Positions 43,650 to 54,135 are shown, counted from the stretch's first letter. The stretch is DNA of 64,000 nucleotides from Rhodanobacter sp. LX-99 (GCF_018599185.1 NZ_JAHFVL010000002.1:372001-436000), one strand, 5' to 3'. The notes: a model not told the origin generated them from the sequence alone. Made by a program: numbers and translations.

Positions 43650-45653
43650 GTGAGTGCAAAACCTTTGTCCAGCGCCACGCCGCGCACCGAGTTGACCGTA
43701 CGCGGCCTGATCATCGGCATCGTGATCACCCTGGTGTTCACCGCGGCGAACGTGTTCTTCGGCCTGAAGGCCGGCCTGACCTTCGCCACCTCGATCCCGG
43801 CGGCGGTGATCTCGATGGCGATCCTGCGCGGGTTCAAGGACTCCACGATGCAGGAGAACAACATCGTGCAGACGGTCGCCTCGTCGGCCGGCACGCTGTC
43901 GGCGATCATCTTCGTGTTGCCCGGCCTGGTGATGATCGGCTGGTGGACCGGCTTTCCGTTCTGGGTGACGTTCGGCATCTGCGCCACCGGCGGCATCCTC
44001 GGCGTGATGTACACGATCCCGCTGCGCCGCGCGCTGGTGACCGATTCCGACCTGCCGTACCCGGAAGGCGTGGCCTGTGCCGAGGTGCTGAAAGTGGGCG
44101 GCGGCGACGACGCGGTCGCGGCGTCGGCCGAGAGCAGCAAGTCGGGCCTGTTCGCCGTCGCCGCCGGCACCATCGTCTCGGCGGTGTTCGCGGTGGTGGT
44201 CGCCACCAAGGTATTCGCCGGCAGCGTGGCGCAGTATTTCCACGTCGGCGACCGCGGCGGGGCCAGCGGTTATGACTTCAGCCTGTCGTTCGCGCTGCTG
44301 GCGGTGGGCCACCTGGTCGGCCTGTGGGTCGGCCTGGCGATGCTGCTCGGCGCGCTGATCGCCTGGGGCTGGGCGGTGCCGCACTACACGATGCTGGCGG
44401 CAGCCACCGGCGCCGCCGCGGACGTGGCGCAGGCGGCCTGGGGCACCAAGGTGCGCTTCATCGGCGCCGGCACGATCGGCGTGGCGGCGATCTGGACGCT
44501 GGCCAAGCTGGTCAAGCCGGTGATCAGCGGGCTTTCCTCGGCGATGGCGTCGTCGCGGGCGCGCAAGGCCGGGCAGGGCGACACGCTGCCGCGCACCGAG
44601 CACGACATGCCGATCGGCATCGTCGGCCTGATCAGCCTGCTCTGCCTGTTGCCGATCGGCTGGCTGCTGGGCGATTTCAGCGTCGTCACCGGGCTGGGTT
44701 CGCACCTGTGGCTGCTGGTGACCGGCGGCCTGATCTTCGTGGTGATCATGGGCTTCCTGGTTTCGGCGGTGTGCGGCTACATGGCTGGCCTGATCGGTTC
44801 GTCCAACAGTCCGCTGTCCGGCGTGGGCATCCTGGTGGTGATCATCGCCGCGTTGCTGCTGCTGGTGGCGGGCGTGAAGTCGGAGCTGTCCGGCGATGCC
44901 GGCAAGGGACTGGTGGCGTTCGCGCTGTTCGCCACCTCGGTGGTGTTCGCGGTGGCGACCATCGCCAACAACAACCTGCAGGACCTGAAGACCGGCCAGC
45001 TGGTCGACGCCACGCCGTGGAAGCAGCAGGTGGCGCTGGTGGTCGGCGTGCTGGTAGGCGCGGCGGTGATCCCGCCGGTGCTGGACCTGCTGAACGAGGC
45101 GTACGGCTTCGCCGGCATGCCCGGGGTCGATCCGGCGCGTGCACTGGCCGCGCCGCAGGCGGGGCTGATCTCGGCGCTGGCGCAGGGCGTGATCCAGGGC
45201 AACATCGACTGGAGCCTGATCATTCTGGGCGGCGCGATCGGCGTGGCGCTGATCGCGCTGGACGCCGTCCTTGGCCGTACCACCAAAGCGGCCGCGCTGC
45301 CGCCGCTGGCGGTGGGCCTGGGCATCTACCTGCCGACCTCGACCACGCTGATGATCGTGGTCGGCGCCGTCGTCGGCTGGTATTTCGACAAGCGCGCCGA
45401 GCGCGGCGCGAAACCCGAGGCGACCAAGCAGCTCGGCGTGCTGCTGGCCTCCGGCATGATCGTGGGCGAAAGCATCATCGGCGTGATCATCGCGGCGATC
45501 GTGGTGTTCTCCGGCAAGGGCGCGCCGCTGGCGCTGGTCGGCGATGGCTTCGGCACGGCGGCGATCTGGATCGGCGGCATCGCCTTCGTCGCGGTCAATG
45601 TGGCGCTGTACCGCTGGGTGGCCCGGCTGGGACGGACATCGGCCGCGGCGTGA
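43650..45653 (+). CDS. OPT-family oligopeptide transporter
   Basis: 667 aa with roughly 14-16 TM segments, GTG start after ggggagag. N-terminal 'L-T-V-R-G-L-I-I-G-I-V-I-T' and 'N-V-F-F-G-L-K-A-G-L-T' are the typical OPT opening, 'S-D-L-P-Y-P-E-G-V-A-C-A-E-V-L' is a family signature, and 'I-G-S-S-N-S-P-L-S-G-V-G-I' a substrate-region motif. Bacterial members import peptides or metal chelates. A link to the exported peptidases of this window is possible but the genes are 10 kb apart. Confidence 0.92.
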   Translation: MSAKPLSSATPRTELTVRGLIIGIVITLVFTAANVFFGLKAGLTFATSIPAAVISMAILRGFKDSTMQENNIVQTVASSAGTLSAIIFVLPGLVMIGWWTGFPFWVTFGICATGGILGVMYTIPLRRALVTDSDLPYPEGVACAEVLKVGGGDDAVAASAESSKSGLFAVAAGTIVSAVFAVVVATKVFAGSVAQYFHVGDRGGASGYDFSLSFALLAVGHLVGLWVGLAMLLGALIAWGWAVPHYTMLAAATGAAADVAQAAWGTKVRFIGAGTIGVAAIWTLAKLVKPVISGLSSAMASSRARKAGQGDTLPRTEHDMPIGIVGLISLLCLLPIGWLLGDFSVVTGLGSHLWLLVTGGLIFVVIMGFLVSAVCGYMAGLIGSSNSPLSGVGILVVIIAALLLLVAGVKSELSGDAGKGLVAFALFATSVVFAVATIANNNLQDLKTGQLVDATPWKQQVALVVGVLVGAAVIPPVLDLLNEAYGFAGMPGVDPARALAAPQAGLISALAQGVIQGNIDWSLIILGGAIGVALIALDAVLGRTTKAAALPPLAVGLGIYLPTSTTLMIVVGAVVGWYFDKRAERGAKPEATKQLGVLLASGMIVGESIIGVIIAAIVVFSGKGAPLALVGDGFGTAAIWIGGIAFVAVNVALYRWVARLGRTSAAA

Positions 45654-45780
45654 GCCGGGTGAGTTGCGCAGGTTTTGCCGGGCGGGAAACCGCCCGCATG
45701 CGGATTTTACATTCACTGGCGCAGCATCCCCGGCACGGTCGGGCGCGTCGCCCGGCCACCACGACCACAAGGAGATTCCC

Positions 45781-46122
45781 ATGCTGGATTGGCTGCAATA
45801 CCGCAAGGAACTGCTGGGCCGGATTGGCGAAGTCGGCAAGCTCAGCCCGGATACGCTGAAGGGGTACCAGACCCTGACCGGTGCCGGCCAGAAGACCGGC
45901 CACCTGGACGCGAAGACCCGCGAGCTGATCTCGCTGGCGGTGGCGGTCACCACCCGCTGCGACGGCTGCATCACGGTGCACGTGGGCGAAGCGCTGAAAC
46001 ACGGGGCGACCCGCGAGGAAATCGCCGAAGCGCTTGGCGTGGCCGTGGCGATGAATGCCGGTGCGGCGCTGGTGTACTCCGCGCGCGCGATGGACGCGGT
46101 AAGCCAGCACAGCGGCGGCTGA
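45781..46122 (+). CDS. AhpD/carboxymuconolactone-decarboxylase-family protein
   Basis: 113 aa. The AhpD-like helix bundle carries 'T-T-R-C-D-G-C-I-T-V-H', a CxxC followed by His, the redox signature of alkylhydroperoxidase-like members. 'T-R-E-L-I-S-L-A-V-A-V' and 'G-A-T-R-E-E-I-A-E-A-L' are typical flanks. A peroxide- or electrophile-related thiol activity is plausible. The ATG at 45781 follows aaggaga; sequence upstream in frame belongs to the intergenic region. Confidence 0.88.
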   Translation: MLDWLQYRKELLGRIGEVGKLSPDTLKGYQTLTGAGQKTGHLDAKTRELISLAVAVTTRCDGCITVHVGEALKHGATREEIAEALGVAVAMNAGAALVYSARAMDAVSQHSGG

Positions 46123-46192
46123 GTCCGCCCGGCGCGGATTCCGCCGACGGCCACGTACAATGCCGCCACTGTTTCAAGGTGGAAGGGATGAC

Positions 46193-47263
46193 GTGACTGC
46201 TGGCGGATTCTTCGCGGCCGCGCCGGATGCGGCGCTGGCGGCCCTGTTCGTGCCGTTCGACTCGGGCGAGTTGCGTCTGCCGGCGGACGGTCGCGCGCTG
46301 TTCCTGCGCGGTCGCGCCGGGATGCGCCTGCGCGAGATGGCGCAGCCCGGCTGGCTGTGCGAGCAGGGTTTCCTGCCGTTTGCCGACGAACTGGGCCGCA
46401 ACGGCCTGCACGTGGGCGAACCGGCGGCCGATGAAAAATTTCCACTGGTGCTGCTGCTGCCGCCGCGCCAGCGCGACGAGGCGCGCGCCCTGTTCGCCCG
46501 CGCGCTGCATTACCTGGCGCCGGGCGGCACGGTGCTGGCCGCGATGCCGAATGCCGAAGGCGCGAAGTCGGGCGAAGCGGACCTGGCGAGGCTGGCCGGC
46601 GCCGTGCAGCACCTGTCCAAGCACAAGTGCCGCGCGTTCTGGAGCACGCCGCAGCCGGCCGACGTCGACCAGGACCTGCTGGCCGAATGGCTGGCGCTGG
46701 ACGCGCCGCGCACGATCGTCGGCGGCTACGTCAGCCGCCCCGGCCTGTTCGCCTGGGACCGCATCGACCGCGCCTCGGCGCTGCTGGCGGAGCACCTGCC
46801 GGCGGACCTGCACGGCCGCGTGGCCGATCTCGGCGCCGGCTACGGTTATCTTTCCGCGCAGGTCATCGCACGTTGCCCGCGGGTCGACGCACTCGACCTG
46901 TACGAGGCCGAAGCGCGCGCGCTGGAGCCGGCGCGGCTCAACCTGGCGCGGGCGCAGCGCGAATGCGGACGCGACGTGGCGGTGGCGGTGCACTGGCACG
47001 ACGTGACCCGCGGCCTGGCGCAGCGCTACGACGCCATCGTCAGCAACCCGCCGTTCCACCAGGGGCGTGCCGACCTGCCCGAACTGGGCCGCGCGTTCAT
47101 CGTCAGCGCGGCCGAGGGGCTGCTGCCGGGTGGCCGGTTGCTCATCGTGGCGAACCGGCATCTGCCGTACGAGGCCGTGCTGGCCTCGCGTTTCCATGAA
47201 GTGCGCACGCTGGCCGTGCGGGAAGGGTTCAAGGTGATCGAGGCGGTCGGGGTGCGCGGATGA
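46193..47263 (+). CDS. rsmC: RsmC-like rRNA guanine-N2 methyltransferase
   Basis: 356 aa from GTG, with ggaaggga upstream. The tandem RsmC architecture is present: an N-terminal degenerate methyltransferase domain (~1-165) and a catalytic domain (~170-356). The latter has motif I 'V-A-D-L-G-A-G-Y-G-Y-L-S' and the N-P-P-F motif in 'S-N-P-P-F-H-Q-G' that marks N2-guanine or N6-adenine methylation. RsmC modifies 16S rRNA G1207; the closest alternative is RlmG. It overlaps the rsuA-like gene by four bases, so two rRNA-modifying enzymes are made together. Confidence 0.85.
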   Translation: MTAGGFFAAAPDAALAALFVPFDSGELRLPADGRALFLRGRAGMRLREMAQPGWLCEQGFLPFADELGRNGLHVGEPAADEKFPLVLLLPPRQRDEARALFARALHYLAPGGTVLAAMPNAEGAKSGEADLARLAGAVQHLSKHKCRAFWSTPQPADVDQDLLAEWLALDAPRTIVGGYVSRPGLFAWDRIDRASALLAEHLPADLHGRVADLGAGYGYLSAQVIARCPRVDALDLYEAEARALEPARLNLARAQRECGRDVAVAVHWHDVTRGLAQRYDAIVSNPPFHQGRADLPELGRAFIVSAAEGLLPGGRLLIVANRHLPYEAVLASRFHEVRTLAVREGFKVIEAVGVRG

Positions 47264-47961
47264 AATTGGTCAAGTTGATCGCGAACCTGGGCTACGGCAG
47301 CCGCAAGGACGTGACCCAGCTGTTCCGCGCCGGCCGCATCACCGACGCCGCGGGCGAGGTGCTGTATGCCGACGACGTGGTGCCGTACGAGACCATCCGC
47401 GTCGACGACGAACCGCTCGATCCGCCGCCGGGGCTGACCCTGATGATGAACAAGCCGCTCGGCGTCACCTGCTCGCGCAAGGATCCGGGCCGCGTGGTGT
47501 ATGACCTGTTGCCGCCGCGCTACAACGTGCGCTCGCCCGCCCTGTCCAGCGTGGGCCGGCTCGACCGCGATACCTCGGGCCTGCTGCTGTTCACCGACGA
47601 CGGCGCGCTGCTGCACCGGATCATCTCGCCCAAGGCGCAGGTGACCAAGGTCTACGAGGCGACCCTGGCGCAGGACCTGCGCGGCGACGAAGGCGAGTTG
47701 TTCGCCAGCGGCAGCCTGCTGCTGGAGTCGGAAACCGAGCCGCTGGCGCCGGCCGCGCTTGAAGTGCTGGGCCCGCGGCATGCCCGGCTCAGCGTCACCG
47801 AGGGCCGCTACCACCAGGTGCGCCGCATGTTCGCCGCTGCCGGCAACCACGTCGAGACGCTGCAGCGGGTTTCGATCGGCGCGCTCGCGCTGGGTGGGTT
47901 GCCGCTGGGCGAATGGCGCGCGCTTGATGCCGGCGAGGTTGCGAAAATCTTCGCGTCGTAG
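47260..47961 (+). CDS. rsuA: 16S rRNA pseudouridine synthase RsuA-like
   Basis: 233 aa. Starts with an S4 domain ('K-L-V-K-L-I-A-N-L-G-Y-G-S-R-K-D-V'). The catalytic stretch is intact: 'S-S-V-G-R-L-D-R-D-T-S-G-L-L-L-F-T-D-D-G'. 'Y-H-Q-V-R-R-M-F-A-A-A-G-N-H-V' is the conserved C-terminal motif. RsuA converts U516 of 16S rRNA to pseudouridine. Translationally coupled to the rsmC-like gene (ATGA). In contrast to the degenerate homologue at 38 kb, all key residues are present. Confidence 0.88.
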   Translation: MKLVKLIANLGYGSRKDVTQLFRAGRITDAAGEVLYADDVVPYETIRVDDEPLDPPPGLTLMMNKPLGVTCSRKDPGRVVYDLLPPRYNVRSPALSSVGRLDRDTSGLLLFTDDGALLHRIISPKAQVTKVYEATLAQDLRGDEGELFASGSLLLESETEPLAPAALEVLGPRHARLSVTEGRYHQVRRMFAAAGNHVETLQRVSIGALALGGLPLGEWRALDAGEVAKIFAS

Positions 47962-48001
47962 GGCGGTGCCAGTCCCTAAGACGCCTCGGTCACGAGCGCA
48001 A

Positions 48002-48334
48002 CTACAGCATGTGCACCGCAGTGGGAATCGTGGCGCCGAACCATTTGTGCCGCTCGTCGCGGCAGCTCGGGCTGCCCATCGCGAACTTGCGGCAGATGGT
48101 GGGGCGGTCTTCGTAGATGGTGCAGCCGGAGGTATTCGGGTTGACCGCGGCGCACCAGCCGTCCTCGCCCTTGGCCAGGGTTTCCATGCCGTATTCGTCG
48201 CGGGCGACCAGCCACGTGGGCACGTGGTCTTCGGGCATCAGGACCACGGTGAGGCGGCAGCACACGGCTTCGCAGGTCGTGCATTGCACGCTGGGGTCGA
48301 CGCTTTCGGCGTAGGGGTCGGGGATATTTTTCAC
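48002..48334 (-). CDS. YkgJ-family Cys-cluster protein
   Basis: 110 aa, GTG start. The family's CxxC...C pattern appears as 'Q-C-T-T-C-E-A-V-C-C-R-L-T', 'G-W-C-A-A-V', 'G-C-T-I-Y-E-D-R-P-T-I-C-R-K-F' and a final Cys in 'S-P-S-C-R'. It likely binds zinc or an Fe-S cluster. 'I-Y-E-D-R-P-x-x-C-R-x-F' is the diagnostic string. Role unknown. Confidence 0.85.
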   Translation of the reverse strand: MKNIPDPYAESVDPSVQCTTCEAVCCRLTVVLMPEDHVPTWLVARDEYGMETLAKGEDGWCAAVNPNTSGCTIYEDRPTICRKFAMGSPSCRDERHKWFGATIPTAVHML

Positions 48335-48392
48335 TCGTCAGTGTGGCAGCTTCACCCGACGCGAATGTGAAGCCCGGGTTGGATTGCCGTGT

Positions 48393-48983
48393 TCAATCCG
48401 TACCGTCGCGCCACAACGCCTGCCAGCCGTCGGTGCCCAGCCGTTGCAGCGTCTTGATGTTGCGCAGGTAGATGCTGTCGGTGTCGCTCATCGTTTCCAT
48501 CGCGCGCTCGATGCTGGATTCGCGCAGCAGGTGCAGTGTGGGATACGGCGAGCGGTTGCTGAGGTTCTCGACGTCGTCCGGCGCGCTGTCGGCGAATTGG
48601 TAGCGGGGATGGAAGCTGGCCACCTGCCACTCGCCTTCCAGCCCCAGCGTCTGCACGGCGGCGTCGGCCACGTCGAGGAAGTCGTTGTAGTCGAGGAAGT
48701 CGCCGAGCACGAACGGGTGGATCAGCAGGCCGGTCTCGCATTCGTCCGGGGTCAGCGCGTTGAGCGACTGCAGTTCGCCGCAGAGGTCGTCGAGCAGCGC
48801 GTCGGTGTCGTGCGCATGGCTCACCCGCAGGCGCAGCTTGCCCTGCACGTGCGGCGCGCGGGCGAACGGGCACAGGTTCAGCCCGATCACCGCGCGTTCC
48901 AGCCAGCGCGTGGTGGCGGCGAGATAGGGCGCGTCCTCGGGCCGCGCGTCGGCGTTGAGGTCGTTGGCGGACATCGGGTTCAT
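48393..48983 (-). CDS. DUF1415-family protein
   Basis: 196 aa. Family hallmarks: 'T-R-W-L-E-R-A-V-I-G-L-N-L-C-P-F-A', 'E-T-G-L-L-I-H-P-F-V-L', 'V-A-S-F-H-P-R-Y-Q-F-A' and 'N-R-S-P-Y-P-T-L-H-L-L-R-E-S-S'. The conserved Cys in N-L-C-P-F and several His suggest an active or metal site, but no activity is known to me. Cytosolic. Confidence 0.88.
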   Translation of the reverse strand: MNPMSANDLNADARPEDAPYLAATTRWLERAVIGLNLCPFARAPHVQGKLRLRVSHAHDTDALLDDLCGELQSLNALTPDECETGLLIHPFVLGDFLDYNDFLDVADAAVQTLGLEGEWQVASFHPRYQFADSAPDDVENLSNRSPYPTLHLLRESSIERAMETMSDTDSIYLRNIKTLQRLGTDGWQALWRDGTD

Positions 48984-49217
48984 GCGGTTTTCGCGAGGGT
49001 GCGGCAGCCGACTATAGCGGCTGGCTGGCGCACCGGCGTGTGCATGCCGTGCCGATGCCTACGGGTTTGCGCCGGGGTGCGCGGGAACGTTCAGGTGCCG
49101 ATACGGGAACCGCCTTCGCAAACCTGATTTAATGGCGACCCTCGACACGGGGAGCTCGCCGCCCCGACCAAGCCCCGCCGGATCGGCGGCGGCCGTGCCC
49201 TTGAACAGGATTCGCTC

Positions 49218-50501
49218 GTGGACGGTTTGACCCCAACGACCGCAGATGCCTTGCACGGCGAGAGCCGCGGGTACTCCGAAGTCGAGGGTGGCATGGTTGC
49301 GTGCGGCGTGCCTGCGCGGCAACAGGCCCCTGCCGAAGCGGGCATGAAAAACGGTTCGGGCAGGCATCCGGCCACGGGCCACGTGACAGTACGTGGCATC
49401 CCTCGGGAGCCGGGCCGCGTGTATCTGATGGCGCCGGCGCGCTGGAAATCCGGGGGCTCATCGGCCGGTCGCCGGTCGACCGCCCCGGCCATTCCGATGC
49501 CGGCGCCTGCGCAGTGGGCCCATTCACGGGCCGCACCCAGCCGGCTTCCCCCGAGCGCACCGCGGCCGGCGCCGGCCGCGGAACGCTGGCTGCTGCCTCC
49601 CACATGGCCGCTGGATGGATGGCACGCGAGCGCAGTCGCCGGTTTGCGCCGGCTCGCCGACGCCCGGATCGTACCGTGGGCGAGGGCGCATCGGCGCAGG
49701 CTTGCGGCAGGGGTTGCGATGGGCGCCCTCGCGGGCGCTGCCCTGGTGTTGCTGCGCATCGGCATGCCGCACCCCGGCGCGGGATCAACGCCGGCCAGGG
49801 CGGTGGTTGCCACATCGGCAAGGCCCGCATCTGCCATGCGTGCACCGTCCTTGCCGGCCAGGCCTGCGCCGGCGTTGGCTCCGGCAAGCGCGCCAACGGT
49901 TTCGTCGGCAGCCCGCTCCGAACCGGCCGAAACCGGCCGCAAGCTGTTGTCCGACGTCAGCACGATGGACCTGATGATGCCGATCGAGGAGCCCGACCTG
50001 GACATCACCTCGCGGCAAAGCCTGTGGTCGCAGATCGGCAAGGCTTCCGGCGTCGATCCGCTGCTGCTGTACAGCGTCGCCCTGGTGGAATCGAAGGCGT
50101 TGTACCCGGATGGCAAGGTCGCGCCCACGCCGTGGCTGTTCCGCGTCGACGATCATCTGGTGCGCGGCGAGCGTCGCGACGTGCAGCTGGCGATGGCAGA
50201 GGCGAGCCAGTTCGGTTCGGCCGTGCAGGATGTCGGCATCATGCAGGTCTACTACCCGATGCACCGCGACGCGGTGCGCGATCCGCTGACCCTGCTGAAT
50301 CCGCGCACCAACATCACCGTGGCCGCGAAAATCCTGCGCGACGGCATGCGCCAGACCTGCGACCGGGTGCTCGGCGTGGGCTACTACCACAGCCACACGC
50401 CGACCCTGGCCAGGGACTACGGCACCGCCGTGCTGACCGTCTACCAGCGGCTGAAGGCGATCCATCGTCCGGCGCGCCGCGGGCAGGCCGTGGCGCGCTA
50501 G
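49218..50501 (+). CDS. SLT-type lytic transglycosylase with long Pro/Ala N-terminus and membrane anchor
   Basis: 427 aa, GTG start with cagga seven bases upstream. Residues 1-165 are low-complexity Pro/Ala/Arg; a TM helix follows (A-A-G-V-A-M-G-A-L-A-G-A-A-L-V-L-L), then a second Pro/Ala linker. The catalytic part (~270-410) has the SLT helix with Glu in 'Y-S-V-A-L-V-E-S-K', 'V-G-I-M-Q-V-Y-Y' and 'N-P-R-T-N-I-T-V-A-A-K-I-L'. It should cleave peptidoglycan in the periplasm. The exact start is uncertain because the N-terminus has no domain to anchor it. Confidence 0.7.
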   Translation: MDGLTPTTADALHGESRGYSEVEGGMVACGVPARQQAPAEAGMKNGSGRHPATGHVTVRGIPREPGRVYLMAPARWKSGGSSAGRRSTAPAIPMPAPAQWAHSRAAPSRLPPSAPRPAPAAERWLLPPTWPLDGWHASAVAGLRRLADARIVPWARAHRRRLAAGVAMGALAGAALVLLRIGMPHPGAGSTPARAVVATSARPASAMRAPSLPARPAPALAPASAPTVSSAARSEPAETGRKLLSDVSTMDLMMPIEEPDLDITSRQSLWSQIGKASGVDPLLLYSVALVESKALYPDGKVAPTPWLFRVDDHLVRGERRDVQLAMAEASQFGSAVQDVGIMQVYYPMHRDAVRDPLTLLNPRTNITVAAKILRDGMRQTCDRVLGVGYYHSHTPTLARDYGTAVLTVYQRLKAIHRPARRGQAVAR

Positions 50502-50593
50502 CCGTCCGGAGCACGCGCGCCGCATTCCGTGGCCCGGCCTTGCATCGCGCCGATGGCGCCCGGATATAGGCTGCAGTCCTGCGAGGCACCCTG

Positions 50594-52153
50594 ATGTTCG
50601 ATCTTCGTTTCGACAATGCGTTCGTGCGCGAACTGCCCGGCGATCCGGAGCAGGGCGCGCGGCTGCGCCAGGTCGACGGCGCGCTGTACTCGCGGGTCGA
50701 CCCCACGCCGGTGGCGGCGCCGCGGCTGCTGGCGCATTCGGCCGAGATGGCGGCGACCCTGGGTTTCAGCGCAGAGGACGTCGCCACGCCCGAGTTTGCC
50801 CAGCTGTTCGGTGGCAACGCCCTGCTCGACGGCATGCAGCCGTATGCGGCGAACTACGGCGGGCACCAGTTCGGCAACTGGGCCGGGCAGCTCGGCGATG
50901 GCCGGGCGATTTCGCTGGGCGAGGTGATCAATGCGACCGGCGAACGCTGGGAGCTGCAGCTGAAGGGCGCCGGGCTGACGCCGTATTCGCGCGGCGCGGA
51001 CGGTCGCGCGGTGCTGCGTTCCTCGGTTCGCGAATTCCTGTGCAGCGAGGCGATGCATCACCTGGGCGTGCCGACCACGCGCGCGCTGAGCCTGGTCGGC
51101 ACCGGCGAGGCGGTGCTGCGCGACATGTTCTACGACGGCCATGCCGCGCCGGAACCGGGCGCGATCGTGTGCCGCGTGGCGCCGTCGTTCATCCGCTTCG
51201 GCAATTTCGAGCTGCCCACCTCGCGCGGCGACATCGCGCTGCTGCGCCGGTTGGTCGAGTTCACCATCCGCCGCGATTTCCCGGAGCTCGGCGGGGAAGG
51301 CGAGGCGCTGTACGCGGCGTGGTTCACCCAGGTGTGCGAGCGCACCGCCACGATGATGGCGCACTGGATGCGCGTGGGTTTCGTGCACGGGGTGATGAAC
51401 ACCGACAACATGTCGATCCTCGGCCTCACCATCGATTACGGTCCGTACGGCTGGGTCGACAACTACGACCCGGACTGGACCCCGAACACCACCGACGCGC
51501 AGCGCCGCCGCTATCGTTTCGGCCAGCAGCCGAACGTGGCGTGGTGGAATCTCAGCTGCCTGGCCGGCGCGCTGGCGCCGCTGTTCGACGGCGTCGAGCC
51601 GCTGGAAGCCGGATTGCAGCATTACGCCGCCGTGTATGCCGCCGCCGACCGCACCAACACCGCCGCCAAGCTGGGCCTGGCCGAATGCCGCGACGACGAC
51701 GTGGCGCTGATGCAGTCGCTGCAGGCGCTGATGCAGCAGGCCGAGATCGACATGACGCTGTGGTTCCGCGCGCTGGCCGAGGTGGACGTGCAGGCGCCCA
51801 CGCTGGCGCCGTTCAGCGAGGCGTTCTACGACGAGGCGAAGCGGCGCGTGGCCGAGCCGGCGCTCGACGGCTGGCTGGCCCGCTACGCGGCGCGGCTGGC
51901 CGACGATCCGCTGTCGCCGGCCCAGCGCCGCGAGCGGATGCGCCTGGCGAACCCGCGCTACGTGCTGCGCAACTACCTGGCGCAGCAGGCGATCGACCGC
52001 GCGGAGCAGGGTGACCCCAGCGGTATCGCCGAGCTGCTCGAGGTGATGCGCCACCCCTACGACGACCAGCCCGGCCGCGAGGCGTTCGCGCAGAAGCGCC
52101 CGGACTGGGCGCGGCACAAGGCCGGTTGCTCGATGCTGTCGTGCAGTTCCTGA
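50594..52153 (+). CDS. selO: protein adenylyltransferase SelO (YdiU)
   Basis: 519 aa, full length. SelO is a pseudokinase that transfers AMP from inverted ATP to Ser/Thr/Tyr of proteins. Visible: '[18 protein letters not shown]', '[20 protein letters not shown]', and the metal-binding '[11 protein letters not shown]'. The C-terminus [10 protein letters not shown] carries the Cys pair equivalent to the redox-sensitive (Sec in eukaryotes) tail. Monocistronic, upstream of tRNA-Arg. Confidence 0.95.
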   Translation: MFDLRFDNAFVRELPGDPEQGARLRQVDGALYSRVDPTPVAAPRLLAHSAEMAATLGFSAEDVATPEFAQLFGGNALLDGMQPYAANYGGHQFGNWAGQLGDGRAISLGEVINATGERWELQLKGAGLTPYSRGADGRAVLRSSVREFLCSEAMHHLGVPTTRALSLVGTGEAVLRDMFYDGHAAPEPGAIVCRVAPSFIRFGNFELPTSRGDIALLRRLVEFTIRRDFPELGGEGEALYAAWFTQVCERTATMMAHWMRVGFVHGVMNTDNMSILGLTIDYGPYGWVDNYDPDWTPNTTDAQRRRYRFGQQPNVAWWNLSCLAGALAPLFDGVEPLEAGLQHYAAVYAAADRTNTAAKLGLAECRDDDVALMQSLQALMQQAEIDMTLWFRALAEVDVQAPTLAPFSEAFYDEAKRRVAEPALDGWLARYAARLADDPLSPAQRRERMRLANPRYVLRNYLAQQAIDRAEQGDPSGIAELLEVMRHPYDDQPGREAFAQKRPDWARHKAGCSMLSCSS

Positions 52154-52194
52154 AAACACGAAGACCGGCATGGCCGGCCCTCGCGTTACGGAAC

Positions 52195-52271
<77 letters not shown>

Positions 52272-52315
52272 AGCGGCGGGATTTTCGCATGGATCACGCG
52301 GCGGTGCGATTTTGT

Positions 52316-52430
52316 TGCCCCTCCCCCTGCTTGCAGGGGGAGGCTGGGAGGGGGTTGCGCAGGGTTGCCGGAAATAAAGATCAAAAGCGACCCCACCCCG
52401 ACCCTCCCCTGCGTTGCAGGGGAGGGAGTC
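52316..52430. repeat. inverted pair of REP-like palindromes
   Basis: Two ~38-bp units face each other: ccctccccctgc-ttgc-agggggagg (52316-52355) and the opposite-oriented ccctcccctgcgttgcagggg (52389-52430), separated by ~33 bp. Each is itself a hairpin, giving a BIME-like pair. Along with the tRNA it fills the 357 bp between selO and the aldehyde dehydrogenase gene; nothing else is visible there. Confidence 0.75.
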
Positions 52431-52511
52431 CCTTGCCCGCCCCTGCTAGAATGGGCAATTCCCGCTTTCCCTTCACGGTGCCCACGGGCGCCGCAAGTCC
52501 AGGAGACATCC

Positions 52512-54047
52512 ATGTCCCATGCAATCCTCAATGCGCTTGGCCTCGCTGGCGAGCAGTCCGGCAGCTACCTCGGCCAGGGCGAATGGTCGAAGACCACCGA
52601 CGCCGGCGCGCTGCAGCCGGTGAACCCGGCGACCGGCGAAGTGCTTGGCACCGTGCATGCGTCCAGCGCCGCCGATTACGAAGTGATCGTCCAGCGCGCG
52701 CAGGAAGCGTTCAAGGTGTGGCGCACCACCCCGGCGCCGCGTCGCGGCGAAGCCGTGCGGTTGTGCGGCGAGGCGCTGCGCAGGCACAAGGATGCGCTGG
52801 GTTCGCTGGTCGCGCTGGAGATGGGCAAGATCAAGCCCGAAGGCGACGGCGAAGTGCAGGAGATGATCGACATCGCCGACTTCGCGGTGGGCCAGAGCCG
52901 CATGCTTTACGGCTACACCATGCACTCGGAGCGCCCGGGCCACCGCATGTACGACCAGTACCATCCGCTGGGCCTGGTCGGCATCATCAGCGCGTTCAAC
53001 TTCCCGGTCGCGGTGTGGGCGTGGAACGCCATGCTGGCCGCCATCGCCGGCGACATCTGCATCTGGAAGCCGTCGCCGAAGACCCCGCTGTCGGCGATCG
53101 CCACCATCCGCATTTGTAACGAGGCGCTGAAGGCGGGTGGCTTCCCCGACCTGTTCTTCCTGTTCAACGACGCCGGCAGCGACCTGGCGCAGGCGTTCGT
53201 CGACGACAAGCGCATTCCGTTGATCAGCTTCACCGGCTCGACCAAGGTCGGCCGCATGGTCGGCGAGCGCGTCGCCCAGCGCATGGGCCGCTCGCTGCTC
53301 GAACTGGGCGGCAACAACGCGATCATCGTGGACGAGACGGCCGACCTTGCGCTGGCGATCCCGGGCATCGTGTTCGGCGCGGTCGGCACCGCCGGCCAGC
53401 GCTGCACCACCACCCGTCGCGTGTTCGTGCACGAGTCGATCCACGACAGCGTGGTCGACACCCTGGTCAAGGCGTACAAGCAGGTCGAGGGCAAGATCGG
53501 CGACCCCACCCTGGCCACCACGCTGATGGGTCCGCTGAACAGCCGGGAAGCGGTGCAGGGCTATCTCGCCGCGATCGAGAAGGCCAAGGCGGCCGGCGGC
53601 ACCGTCGCCACCGGCGGCAAGGCGCTCACGGATCGGAAAGGGCACTACGTGCTGCCGACCATCGTCACCGGGCTGAAGAATGCCGACGAGGTGGTGCAGA
53701 CCGAGACGTTCGCGCCGATCCTCTACGTGATGCCGTTCAAGACGCTGGACGAGGCGATCGCGATGCAGAACGACGTGCCGCAGGGCCTGTCCTCGTCGAT
53801 CTTCACCACCAACTTGAAGGCGGCTGAGCAGTTCCTGTCGGCGGCGGGTTCCGACTGCGGCATCGCCAACATCAACATCGGCACGTCCGGTGCGGAGATC
53901 GGCGGCGCGTTCGGCGGCGAGAAGGAAACCGGCGGCGGTCGCGAGTCCGGTTCGGATGCATGGAAGGTGTACATGCGCCGGCAGACCAATACCATCAACT
54001 ACTCGGACGCGTTGCCGCTGGCGCAGGGCATCAAGTTCGACTTCTGA
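52512..54047 (+). CDS. ALDH7-family aldehyde dehydrogenase (piperideine-6-carboxylate/aminoadipate semialdehyde type)
   Basis: 511 aa. The catalytic Cys lies in '[15 protein letters not shown]', and the general-base Glu in '[10 protein letters not shown]'. '[13 protein letters not shown]' and 'W-K-P-S-P-K-T-P-L' are characteristic of ALDH7A1/AmaB/Pcd, which oxidises alpha-aminoadipic semialdehyde in lysine catabolism. No other lysine-catabolism gene is adjacent, so the assignment rests on sequence type. The ATG at 52512 follows caggaga. Confidence 0.9.
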   Translation: MSHAILNALGLAGEQSGSYLGQGEWSKTTDAGALQPVNPATGEVLGTVHASSAADYEVIVQRAQEAFKVWRTTPAPRRGEAVRLCGEALRRHKDALGSLVALEMGKIKPEGDGEVQEMIDIADFAVGQSRMLYGYTMHSERPGHRMYDQYHPLGLVGIISAFNFPVAVWAWNAMLAAIAGDICIWKPSPKTPLSAIATIRICNEALKAGGFPDLFFLFNDAGSDLAQAFVDDKRIPLISFTGSTKVGRMVGERVAQRMGRSLLELGGNNAIIVDETADLALAIPGIVFGAVGTAGQRCTTTRRVFVHESIHDSVVDTLVKAYKQVEGKIGDPTLATTLMGPLNSREAVQGYLAAIEKAKAAGGTVATGGKALTDRKGHYVLPTIVTGLKNADEVVQTETFAPILYVMPFKTLDEAIAMQNDVPQGLSSSIFTTNLKAAEQFLSAAGSDCGIANINIGTSGAEIGGAFGGEKETGGGRESGSDAWKVYMRRQTNTINYSDALPLAQGIKFDF

Positions 54048-54135
54048 TGAACCGGCTGCGGGCGGTTCGCCGCCCGCAGCTGACGACGATGCATGACGGC
54101 GCTGATCCACCACCTCGACATGAGTGAGCGATCCG

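Noticed and set aside
43593..46445. 950-codon minus-strand ORF opposite the OPT transporter and its neighbours
   Set aside because: Asp/Arg/His/Gln-rich antisense frame spanning several genes; no recognisable domain.
49091..50128. 345-codon minus-strand ORF over the transglycosylase gene
   Set aside because: The plus-strand frame contains a clear SLT domain; the opposite frame is low-complexity.
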